Shown piece by piece: positions 1-8,279 of a stretch of DNA of 13,562 nucleotides. The notes below the pieces were generated by a model. That model was not told the origin of the DNA and did no database searches. It worked only from the letters and a program-made list of their open reading frames with translations. The stretch is from Dunaliella salina (Eukaryota; Chlorophyta; Chlorophyceae; Chlamydomonadales; Dunaliellaceae). Location: NCBI GenBank assembly GCA_002284615.2, contig MU069612.1, positions 391,863-405,424 on the forward strand. Reading direction: 5' to 3'. The first letter of the stretch is position 1, and each line of letters begins with the position of its first letter. Position numbers and translations under genes: made by a program.

Positions 1-16
1 TGTGCGTGTGCATGAG

Positions 17-47
<31 letters not shown>

Positions 48-60
48 TGTGTGTGTGTGT

Positions 61-108
<48 letters not shown>

Positions 109-116
109 CGCGCGCT
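1..116. repeat. (TG)n-(CG)n dinucleotide microsatellite
   Basis: An almost unbroken alternating purine-pyrimidine tract runs from the first base. It is TG repeats with two single-base phase slips near 40 and 61, and ends in about seven CG units at 101-115. Alternating CG next to TG is the classic Z-DNA-prone composition. The open frames through it, which encode Val-Cys runs, are artefacts of the repeat. The tract lies at the window edge, which fits an assembly break at a simple repeat. Confidence 0.95.
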
Positions 117-575
117 TGCTCACATGTGAGCGTACGAGTGCAAACAAATCCATGCAACCACAAAGAGGAGGGCACACCTGGAAAGACAACTCCTTGGCCT
201 CGATTTGGGCTTGTAGGTCTTGAATACGTTTGTCTGCTTCATTCAGAGTTTGCGCCCAACGTATTGCTGTGTGGGAATGGCCTTGGGCCATATGTGGGTC
301 TAACAAATTCTAATGTCTTTCATCTTCAAGGCCAAGAAGAACGAATTCTGGTCACATAAAGTCTTGGTCAACGCGGAGAACTCACAAGTGTGTTGAGGCA
401 GCATGGCAAAGCAAAACATCGTATCCTGAACAACGTTAAACTGTAACATTCTAGTTGTAGATGCCTGTTTAAGGTTTTCCGTTCTCGCCTCAAAACCTCT
501 CTTCTTCGAGCATTTCGATGGAAGTGAATCTTGCAGAATTTGTCACTGATTCACAAGTGTTGCCAAAGTAATCCG
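117..575. other. 5' flank of the metaxin gene
   Basis: I see no convincing conserved coding sequence here. The stretch should contain the promoter and 5' untranslated region of the gene starting at 576, but I find no clear TATA box or CpG-type signature. A short upstream frame (ATG 518, TAA 569-571, 17 codons) ends four bases before the ATG at 576. It would be a uORF only if transcription starts upstream of 518 and no intron removes it. Confidence 0.4.
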
Positions 576-3500
576 ATGGCAGCACCGCCAACACTGTACC
601 AATGGCCAAGTGCATGGGGCCTGCCAAGCGTGTCCCCAGCGTGCCTGCAAGTGGAGGCCTACATGCGGCTCACGCAACAGGGATTCACTGTGGTGACCTG
701 CTCCACCCCCAGCAAAAGCCCGACTGGTGGGTGTGGCATGATAGCAGGCAATCCCAAGTGGATCCCATGATCTTTTCAAATAGATGGGCCCCCCCTCCTA
801 CTTACAGGTTCAGCAGATCCCATGTTGCTTTTGTTCAGCAGATTTCATGTTGCTGCATGCCATGCAGCCATTGCTCTGTACGAAATGTTTCTTATTTGAT
901 GGCCGCCTGCCCTGATGTGCCAGGCAACCTGCCTGCCTTGGAACGGGGTGCGGACATATCACCGGGGTGCAGCAATGACTTTTCGTCTGCACGCAATGCC
1001 ATTCAATTAGCCAAGAGCTCGATGAAGGACCTAGATATTAGCTTGAGTCCAGCCCAGCGTGCTGTACAGCTGGTGAGTGTACCTGCGTAGGTATCCCATG
1101 CAGGTAGGGCATGTTTACATGTATGCTCCCTACTGGGGGCTAGCATGTTCTTTCATGCATCAGTCACAAGGCCATTTACACTGTCATTGGGCCTTGATTC
1201 CATGTCATTGAGCAACATGAGCCTGGATGGCTGTCATTGCCTTAATGCCATTTGATATTGATGCTTCCATGGTCACTGTTGGCTGCGTGTGCAGAATCCC
1301 TCCGTGATCCGTTTAAGCTACAGTTTCAAATGCCTGGATGCAGGCATTTACATCATTGATACAACATCGACTAGAAGTGGCCACGGAGTACAGCATTTGG
1401 TGCGAGAAGCTCGGCTACAGGGAGTACACAAAGGTGGATTTGATCGTGCACATGGGTTCAGCTGGGTGCCCTCATTGTGGGGCTTGGCATGCTATTCGAA
1501 TGGGCCACAAATGCTGACAGTGTTGCCATTGGTTTTTATGCCTGCATGTTGCATCAGATGCTTTGACTGACAATTGTGACAAGATCATCTGGTAAACAAA
1601 AATGTCCATGGTATTAGTGCTGGTTTGATCAGTAAGCCATGCCTTTGTATGCCTTTTGTCGCTGAAAGTAAGTGCTGGGAATGTCTTTGAAAGTCTGCAC
1701 ACTGTACGCCTGCAGGCTGCCTTCTCTTCCCAACCATTCCCATTGAACCACATAGTTCCTTGGAGCATGCGGAGAGAAGCCCTCGGGCGATATGCTCGCT
1801 TGAAGTCGGAGGAGGTGAGTTGCACTGCCTTTGCCTGCCCTGCTCAAGTTGTCTTGTCTGGTTGCCTGTAAAACAGGCACCTTGGTGAGGTGCTGCAATC
1901 TTGATTGCGACAACTTGTTTAGAAAGCAACTGAATCTATGGTCACTCTGGCCCAGAGCTCGTGTCGCCCTCATGAGTGTCTGCAGTGAAGAAACGCTATG
2001 AAGAAAGCAGCAGGTCCATGCCAATGCATTTGCTCTTGTCTGTTGCTTTGCCGTTTTATATGGTCATTTTGGCACAGTGCACTTATTGCCCTCGCCAATG
2101 TCTCTGGTGCAGAAACGCTACGAGACAGACAGAAGGTCCATGCCAATCGTATTTGCTCTTGTCTTCAGCTTTTCTATTTTCTGACTTTCTGATCCCCTGG
2201 TTGGTGTCTGACTTTGGCAATAGTAGGCGCATAGAAATCGGCACATGGCTGCAGGTGTATGACGGAGCTTGCGAAGTGCTTTCTGCTGTGGCAGACCGCC
2301 TGAGCAGCAATAGTGCCAATCGCTTCCTGTTTGGAGCCCAGCCCTCCAGCCTTGACGCACTTCTGCTGGGCCACTTGTTGTTCTACCGATCCTCACCAGC
2401 AGCAGTGCCTGTTCTGAAAGACAAGGTGCGGTGGAAAGCAAAAAGGTGTTAGAGCATTTGCAGCAGAGCATTGCTGGCAAAGACTGGGCTGGCCATGCAA
2501 CAAGAGGCTGGGCCAACTACCTTTTGCATGTGTTTGGCCAAGTCGAACACTTCTCAACAGTCTCCTCAACAAGGTCATACGTGCACGCGAGCTCATAACC
2601 AGTGATGCAACAGGAAAGCTTGGACTTACACCAAACCACAGGTGGCCTCCACACCTGTTCTGAGCGCTTACGTGGACAATGCGCTGGCGCATTTCTTCAA
2701 GGGCCAAGCTCCCCAAGCCTCCATCCCCACTGCAGCACAGGGAGATGCAGAGGCGGCGTCCACATCAGCTTCCTTTGCGTGGTCAGACGCTGCAAAGGTG
2801 GGTTGCAGGTGGCCAAAAACTGAAAAGGTCGCAACAGCTGCCCACGTATTGTTTTCTTATATTGCCTGACATGTGCAAATGCCTGCTGTGTGTATTAAGC
2901 TCAGCCAAATATATTAGATTGGAAATAAATACTACCTCATGGGCTACAGGGCAAAAAACAGTCCAAGCCTGCCGAGCCGACAGCAGCGGAGAAGGAGTTC
3001 CGGCGCAAGAGCTGGTGGTGGCTTGCAGGGGCAGCCTTGACTACAGTGGGTTACATCATCAGCAGCAACCGCTACTTGAGTGTGAGTTTCTGGCAACGCT
3101 TACGTTTGTTTGGAAAGGAAAAGCAGGTGACAAAGCTGCGTGAGCTTTGCTGAATCATAGAAAGAGATGCCTGTAACCAAACAAGATTTGAGTAAAAGTG
3201 CGCTAGAAACAAAGGGAAGCTTGTAGTTGCTTGTATATGAGAACACCTGGCAGGTAGGGTTATGTGCTTTTAAAACGCATGGCCCCTTTGAAGTGCTGGT
3301 GTGGGGAGGATTCAGAAGGCAGGTTAGATGACCTGCACCTTGCATGTTAAATCTTGGGCGGAAGGAGGCCTGATTGTGGTAAGGGTCCAATCATGATACT
3401 CATGAAATTTAGAAGTGTTGCAACATGGTCCTTTTCATGGGATTGGCATGTATTATAAATGGCGTTTATTCTTGAAATAAAAAGCAAAGAAAGGTTGCTT

Positions 3501-3878
3501 GACCTGCCTTGTTCTTAGGGCAGCAAGATTGAATGGCAGGCCCAGTGCAGAATGTTTGAGATGTCTCCTCCAAAGTCAGATTAAATGAAGCTCTTAACCA
3601 GAAGCTCCCCTAACCCTGTCCGTGCAGTCCCTGTAGTGATTACTCTGCCTACAGGCAAAATGTCAGCTGCTCAGACTGTCTGGGCCCTGAGCAAGCATGC
3701 TGTGTTGGCTCTCGAAAACGAGGTCCAATTCATTGGCTTCAAAGCTACAGCTGGTGGCTCACACAAGGATCCATCTGCTCAATTGTCCCTCTTACAGGTG
3801 GAGCAGCTCCAAGGAATGTTGGGAGGATATGATGGAGATGATGAAGAGGAGGAGGAGGAGGAGGGTGATGACGAATAA
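576..3878 (+). CDS. Metaxin-like protein (outer mitochondrial membrane import/assembly, SAM/TOM37 family), 8 exons
   Basis: Metaxins sit on the cytosolic face of the mitochondrial outer membrane and, with Sam50, insert beta-barrel proteins. Exons: 576-726, 924-1072, 1344-1433, 1716-1814, 2255-2425, 2642-2797, 2950-3081, 3798-3878. The first intron is phase 1, all others phase 0, all GT-AG, giving 342 aa. Residues 7-60 form the thioredoxin-like half (LYQWP, WGLPSVSPACLQVEAY, SPTG-NLPALE). Residues about 93-250 form the GST-C half (LSPAQRA, AFTSLI, PFPLN, then FLFG-x-QPSSLDALLLGH at 187-202 and LSAYVDNALAHFF). A linker follows, then RRK and a hydrophobic WWWLAGAALTTVGYIIS anchor at 294-310, then an acidic tail (DD, seven E, GDDE). 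Length and order match the family. ATG 576 is the first in-frame ATG. The last junction is the least certain, because an in-frame read-through also exists. I cannot tell a metaxin 1 from a metaxin 3 type. Confidence 0.85.
808..856. repeat. 25-bp tandem duplication in metaxin intron 1
   Basis: Two adjacent near-copies of GTTCAGCAGATYYCATGTTG begin at about 808 and 833. They lie inside the first intron and look like a simple local duplication. Confidence 0.7.
1978..2187. repeat. ~120-bp diverged tandem duplication in metaxin intron 4
   Basis: Copy 1 (from about 1983) and copy 2 (from about 2109) share the core AAACGCTAYGA, then GGTCCATGCCAAT and TTTGCTCTTGTCT. In both copies a 23-nt stretch is bordered by a possible AG acceptor and a GTCC donor, so each resembles a tiny exon. 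The main gene model skips both, because joining exon 4 directly to 2255 gives the continuous family-like reading KSEE-VYDGACE. Confidence 0.65.
3082..3153 (+). other. Alternative metaxin C-terminus by intron-7 retention
   Basis: If the donor GTGAGT at 3082 is not used, the frame runs on for 23 codons and stops at TGA 3151-3153. It would replace the acidic tail with a basic, amphipathic one (VSFWQRLRLFGKEKQ and on). A TGTAA at 3172-3176 and an AATAAA at 3476-3481 follow and could serve as polyadenylation signals for such a form. The open frame is seen; its use is inferred. Confidence 0.3.
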
Positions 3879-4229
3879 GCATGAAGGTTTGGCCTGAAAA
3901 AGGGTCACATGCTCGAGGAGATCAGCCGGTTGTCATGAGGGGATGGAAAACTTCCTGCTGCGAATTTAACAACGTAATTTGAAAAACATTGCGGGCAAGA
4001 CTATTTTCCTGACCTCCATCATTGGCTGCTTTTCTTTTCATGAGGCTATAGTGGGAAAAGCTGCAGCGAATCTGTTCCAAGTTAGATTTGATTAGGCTAC
4101 GAAGACAGACCTTCAGCCAGACTGTCCTGCTGATTAGCCTGTATCTGGTTCGCGCCTGCCGACAGGAAATCCGGAAGCTCAGACATTTTTTTCTCTAAAG
4201 ATCTATTGGCCTCTTGTGTTGTAAGGAGA
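3879..4229. other. Intergenic, 3' flank of metaxin gene
   Basis: I see no conserved coding frame, RNA gene or clear repeat in this stretch. It should contain the 3' untranslated region of the metaxin gene, but no canonical AATAAA lies close to the stop at 3876-3878. Confidence 0.4.
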
Positions 4230-4365
4230 GAACAGGCACTGCTTGGACACTAAAACGTCACCGCAAGAAAGGTTGTTCAAGAGGGAAGCCACCAGACAAA
4301 GTCCAAAGTGTCTCGAAGAATTTCCGCCTTCGAGCACACTGCCCCTCATGCCTGCACACAAAAAG

Positions 4366-4660
4366 TAAGGTAAGGTAAGGTAAGGTAAGGTTACATTGCT
4401 ATATCCGCCTACGAGGGCAGCTGAGCAGAAACACAGACCTGGGACTAGACAAGTCTTCAAAAAAATGCGTATAGGAATGTCAACTGTTGAGGAACATGCG
4501 CTCAAAGTACCACATAAGGTAAGGTTACATCACTCCATCCACCAACAAGGGCAGCTGAGCGGAAACTCGGAGGCCTGTAATCAGACCAGTATGAAAAACA
4601 GAAAGCTGAGTTTGGAAGTGTCAACTGCTGAAAGAAGCGTGCGCACAGTCACTCTGCTTT
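4366..4660. repeat. TAAGG-headed tandem units (~134 bp)
   Basis: Five TAAGG pentamers at 4366-4390 lead into TTACATTGC, and two more at 4515-4524 lead into TTACATCAC. After each run the sequences stay alignable: CTATATCCGCC versus CTCCATCCACC, then AGGGCAGCTGAGC, then GAAACWC, and later TGTCAACTG. The spacing between the two TTACAT points is 134 bp. A weaker third relative may lie at about 4240-4365 (AGACAAAGTC, versus AGACAAGTC in the next unit). This may be a short satellite or two copies of a small element with a pentamer tail. Confidence 0.65.
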
Positions 4661-4681
4661 AAATGATCCTTCATTGCTCAA

Positions 4682-4699
4682 AATAAATGACCATTTATT
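4682..4699. terminator. Palindrome with AATAAA on both strands
   Basis: AATAAATG, a 2-base spacer (4690-4691) and CATTTATT form a perfect 8-bp inverted repeat. Each strand therefore carries an AATAAA hexamer. It sits between the metaxin gene (pointing right) and the LINE frame (pointing left), where a two-way polyadenylation signal would be expected. Its function is inferred only from position and motif. Confidence 0.3.
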
Positions 4700-4916
4700 G
4701 TTCATGAGCATGCAAAGGTAAGCACACAAAATCCACCGGTGCGTGTCAAAAGTTAGAAAATATACTTTCATGCTACCACGCGATGCGCAGAAAATAGGAG
4801 AAATGTTCTCCAATTTTCGACACAGCTCAGAAAAATATCCAAGAGGCCATAATAGATATGTCCATGGTATGCTTCATTCTTCAGTTCTCAGCAGCCACTG
4901 TCATGGATGCATTGCA

Positions 4917-7900
4917 AGGAAGGTAACCGCGGTACAAGGGTTACAAGGGTTACAAGGAGTTGGCCTACAGCCCGAGAATCTGGCTGATCGGCTGCTGGTG
5001 AAACATTCTCAACCAGCATCAAAAATTGAAACCAATTCCGACAAAAATTTCAAAAACCTGCACGAGTCTTGATTCAGAAAAGCATTGACTTCAAGATCAG
5101 TTAAACAATGGAACCTCTCCAAAAAGGGAATAAAGTCAGTGTTTGGGAGCTGGGCAAAAATGTGAAATGGTCTGAAGAGATCAATAAACAGGTCCTTAAA
5201 TTTTCTCCGCAGCTCACACACTTCAAAGTGCTTGCAATAGAAAAGAGCGTGTTTCTCATCTTGCACATCAGCACAATCGCACTTGTCGCAAATGTTTGAT
5301 CCACCGTGCCATTTACAAGACTCGACCTTTAAGCAGTGAGCCCGAAGTCTAAACCTGCTCACATTCCTCATGACTCCTTTGTCCAGATCCCTAAATAAGT
5401 AAGATGGAGTACAAAAAGGAGTGTGTTTTGTTTGATTCAAAGGCATCCCACACCAATGATGGTAAGTCGCTGCCTTCTTGTTCACCGTCCGCGGATTTAG
5501 AGTACACGCATCTCTCCAAACCTTTTGCTGCCTGTATCTCAAATCACAAATGAATTCCTGCATGGGGATCTTGGAATCACTCAGCATCTTTAGCTTAAAC
5601 ATGTCTTCTGAGCGCATGCCACTAAAGGCTGAAGACACATGAGCAGACCAATAAGCCTCATCCCTATTAGCAAGGTTTAAGTCTGCTTTCAGAACCCTGC
5701 GTAATGTCTCACTGTTTGAGTCAAGCATACTATTAAAAAACTTGACAGTGGCCCTGAACCAATAGAACTGTAGAGGCTCTTTGTCACACTCTCTCAGCAC
5801 TGGCCAGTTTGTGGCAGAGATCTTCACACCTAGAAACCGCCTTAAGGAGCACAATTGCCTTTTTTGTAATTGGCTCTTGAATTCGCTGCCTTCACTTAAA
5901 TATCCTGTTCCCCACACTTGGCACGCATACATTCCAGCCGGAATACCATACACTTTAGATAGCCAAATGAAAGCGTGTGGCCTATCCCTAAGCTCATGTT
6001 CACGCACAAACTCTCTAATCCTTTGCTGCGCAGCCATGTAAGGCCGCACAGCATGCTCCTCAGACACCTTCAAATTCATGTGCTTGTCAACAAGCATGCT
6101 CAGGTATCTAAATTGTTCTTTTGCAGGAAGAGCCACATCTCCATACATGAAAGTTGGTAGAGAAGCACACGGCCTACTGTTAAAATGCATGACCTCAGAT
6201 TTTGATGTATTTACCTTCAGCCCTTTTTTCATTGCATAAGCACGCAACCTATTTAGCATAGTCTGCATTTCACCCGGATCATTGGCAGTCAAACTGAGGT
6301 CACCTGCATACAGCATGTTTGCGACGCCATTCACTCCATCTCCAGTCAGAGCACCTCTAATACCTTCACTGATTTCTTTGCCCATGTCATTGATGTACAA
6401 AGAAAACAGGAGAGGAGACAGAGGACAACCTTGCTTGACTCCATTTGTCGGACGCACGCCTGCCCTTTTTTCCCCATCCATCAAGAGGTACTCATCATCT
6501 AAGTACATCTCCCTGATTGCATGGAGAAGTAGAGAAGGCATGGCAATGCGTTCCAAATGCTTCCAAAGCTGCGCGCGGGGCACAGTATCGTAGGCTTGAG
6601 TGAAATCTATAAATGTAGCATGCAATCTAGGTGACTGCCGTGGCTTGAGCTTTTTTGCTGCGTTCCTTAGGTGCCTCAGAATGAAGAGAGGATGCAAGGT
6701 GCTCCTGCCAGGGTAGAAGCCGAATTGTGTGNCAGGGACCTTTTTTTTTTTAACACACCAGTCTGTCACCAAGTCTTTCAGCACATTGGCATAAATACGG
6801 TACATGACCCCACTGACCGCGATCATCCTGTAATTTCCAGGATTTGCCAAAGCTCCCTTTTTATGTAGGGGGCTTAACTTTGCCACCTTCCACATTGCCG
6901 AAATCCTAGCTTTACTCAGACACACCTTATACANGNNTGCTAACAAANGTACCAACACATTCACAAAAACCACTTTCCGACCANCATNGTGNGGCAAACA
7001 GGCATNCTTTAAAAAGGGCACAGGAATGCCATCTAAACCAGGGGAGNCACCAGCACTCANCTTCTGGATGTAAGACCCAACCAATTTTTCCATCACTGCC
7101 GTGCTAGGAAGTTCCAGACAGTCAGGTTGGGGAACCCACCCACATTCTGCGTTACGTCTCAAGAGCACTTCTGGCGGAGCGTGATTCCTACCTAAAGGCA
7201 CTGCCATATCTCTTCCTGACAAGCGAGAACCCCCAGCAGTCCTAGCCGCACAACTCCGCCTTTCCTGCTGTGGCACTGTTGGTTGTGCCCGGAAATGTTT
7301 ATGCAAATGCTTGCTCCACTCATGTGGTGCAACTGGAGTGGCCTGTGAGGTCTTCCTCTTCCTCAGCATGGCATGGACTTGAGGGTCCTTCCTACATAGC
7401 CTATCTAAAAACAGCGCGCGCTGCTGCCTTTGATGCCGGCGCTTTGTCCTACGGTTGCACTTTCTGCTTTCTATCCTTAAAAACATGCACGCATGCTTTG
7501 CTTCGCCGCGCTTCACTGCCTCTATGAACCACTTGCGCTTCATATGACACTCATCATTGAACCAGACAGGACTTAACGGTCCCTTTTGCTTCTTTGCACG
7601 CACAAAAGCACACTTTGCTAAGGAAGACATGCCCACAGCCCTATCACTTGCAGCTTGCAGGACGAGAGAGCGCACACAGAAAGCAAGTTTATCAGCATCG
7701 CCAGCAGCCTCTGCCTCATCGAATTGATGCAAAAGCTCTGCGTTGTTAACCAAATGCTGAGCATAGGTAAAAGCTCTGTCATGATCCCATCGCATCGTCA
7801 GTTTGTTGTCACACAACCCTGCCTGGCACACATGCTTCCTTTCATTGGCTGAATTCATGCCGGAATTACCCGCAACTTTAAAGGCCATGCTCAAACCACG

Positions 7901-7967
7901 GTACACACAAAGATGACATGCCATGATGGACCTAGAATTTCTTGATTTTTTTTGCATGAGCATAGAT
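4917..7967 (-). mobile_element. 5'-truncated non-LTR retrotransposon (LINE), RT family without RNase H
   Basis: The element reads leftward. Its 3' end has a short untranslated stretch after the stop at 5009-5011 and closes with a 9-bp repeat tail at 4931-4957 (GGGTTACAA units on the plus strand). It has no poly(A), as in LINEs with microsatellite tails. The nonamer TGCATTGCA occurs at 4908-4916 and again at 7968-7976, with GGA just downstream at both ends (an extra CA at the second). This is a plausible target site duplication bracketing the copy. The endonuclease domain expected upstream of the RT is absent, so the copy is 5'-truncated, as is usual for target-primed insertion. Isolated N bases cluster at 6934-7060. 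Confidence 0.8.
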
Positions 7968-7972
7968 TGCAT
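5009..7972 (-). CDS. LINE reverse transcriptase ORF2 fragment with mutated YADD box
   Basis: A 987-codon frame encodes a retrotransposon polymerase that would copy element RNA at a nicked target. In order it has a linker from the lost endonuclease side (WDHDRAFTYAQHLV); the RT start (SPGLDGIPVPFLK); NYRMIAV; QFGFYPGRSTLHPLF; motif A (FIDFTQAYDTV, Asp kept); motif B (GVKQGCPLSPLLFSLYINDM); motif C; the thumb; and a C-terminal zinc finger CDKC-x9-H-x4-C near 5215-5290. Motif C reads YAGD instead of YADD, because the codon at 6302-6304 is GGT. That removes a metal-binding Asp, so the protein as written should be inactive. The first codons up to about 7967 are probably flanking DNA. Ns leave about a dozen undefined residues. 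Otherwise the frame is unbroken, which suggests a fairly young insertion. Confidence 0.85.
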   Translation of the reverse strand: MQSMLMQKKSRNSRSIMACHLCVYRGLSMAFKVAGNSGMNSANERKHVCQAGLCDNKLTMRWDHDRAFTYAQHLVNNAELLHQFDEAEAAGDADKLAFCVRSLVLQAASDRAVGMSSLAKCAFVRAKKQKGPLSPVWFNDECHMKRKWFIEAVKRGEAKHACMFLRIESRKCNRRTKRRHQRQQRALFLDRLCRKDPQVHAMLRKRKTSQATPVAPHEWSKHLHKHFRAQPTVPQQERRSCAARTAGGSRLSGRDMAVPLGRNHAPPEVLLRRNAECGWVPQPDCLELPSTAVMEKLVGSYIQKXSAGXSPGLDGIPVPFLKXACLXHXXGRKVVFVNVLVXLLAXXYKVCLSKARISAMWKVAKLSPLHKKGALANPGNYRMIAVSGVMYRIYANVLKDLVTDWCVKKKKVPXTQFGFYPGRSTLHPLFILRHLRNAAKKLKPRQSPRLHATFIDFTQAYDTVPRAQLWKHLERIAMPSLLLHAIREMYLDDEYLLMDGEKRAGVRPTNGVKQGCPLSPLLFSLYINDMGKEISEGIRGALTGDGVNGVANMLYAGDLSLTANDPGEMQTMLNRLRAYAMKKGLKVNTSKSEVMHFNSRPCASLPTFMYGDVALPAKEQFRYLSMLVDKHMNLKVSEEHAVRPYMAAQQRIREFVREHELRDRPHAFIWLSKVYGIPAGMYACQVWGTGYLSEGSEFKSQLQKRQLCSLRRFLGVKISATNWPVLRECDKEPLQFYWFRATVKFFNSMLDSNSETLRRVLKADLNLANRDEAYWSAHVSSAFSGMRSEDMFKLKMLSDSKIPMQEFICDLRYRQQKVWRDACTLNPRTVNKKAATYHHWCGMPLNQTKHTPFCTPSYLFRDLDKGVMRNVSRFRLRAHCLKVESCKWHGGSNICDKCDCADVQDEKHALFYCKHFEVCELRRKFKDLFIDLFRPFHIFAQLPNTDFIPFLERFHCLTDLEVNAFLNQDSCRFLKFLSELVSIFDAG
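6934..7060. other. Cluster of single-base ambiguities
   Basis: Nine single Ns stand at 6934, 6936, 6937, 6948, 6984, 6988, 6992, 7006 and 7047, with another at 7060. They all fall inside the N-terminal part of the RT domain; an isolated N at 6732 lies beside a run of ten T. Scattered single Ns, rather than one gap, suggest reads from several diverged LINE copies were merged here. Confidence 0.7.
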
Positions 7973-7976
7973 TGCA

Positions 7977-8215
7977 CAGGAGAGACTCCTCTCGAAACGC
8001 GGTTTTCGAGTTCATTCAAGTACGACTAAATGGTACAAACATCGGCTGTCACTTTGGATGAATGTGGGACAAATCCCAGCAGCGGATGGGCTCGTGCACG
8101 TAGCAGTCAAGCAGGCAAAACAAAGACTGTTCAAGAATCGGGATTTTACATTTGAAACTAAAATGACGCGTATGAATCAAAAGTGACTCGCTTTCGTTTT
8201 CATGATCTTGCCGAC
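7977..8215. other. 5' flank of the second gene
   Basis: This is the non-coding sequence between the truncated end of the LINE and the TATA-like box at 8216. I recognise no gene or repeat in it. The LINE inserted only about 300 bp from the start codon of the next gene and points away from it. Confidence 0.4.
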
Positions 8216-8222
8216 ATATAAG
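8216..8222 (+). promoter_or_regulatory. TATA-like box
   Basis: ATATAAG lies 58 bases upstream of the ATG at 8280. A transcription start about 25-32 bases downstream, near 8245-8255, would leave a 5' leader of about 30 bases. The motif is short and could occur by chance, but position and context fit a core promoter. Confidence 0.4.
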
Positions 8223-8279
8223 GGCTAAAATTCCATTTGATTATCTAGAGGAGTTGTTCGTCTAAAGTTAGTCAGGAAA

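Noticed and set aside
2..359. Open frames rich in Val-Cys at the start
   Set aside because: They are translations of the TG microsatellite and have no natural protein composition.
1472..2024. Overlapping minus-strand frames of 114-131 codons across the metaxin introns
   Set aside because: They cross real plus-strand exons and introns, overlap each other in different frames, and show no recognisable motifs.
3100..3390. Minus-strand frame of 96 codons downstream of metaxin exon 7
   Set aside because: It has no family-like motifs and lies in an intron/3' region; random length is enough to explain it.
3585..3797. In-frame upstream extension of the last metaxin exon
   Set aside because: None of the AG acceptors I checked upstream of 3798 keeps phase 0 with exon 7, and the AG ending at 3797 has the best pyrimidine tract.
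4366..4390. TAAGG run as an interstitial telomere repeat
   Set aside because: TAAGG is not a rotation or complement of TTAGG or TTTAGGG, and only five units are present.
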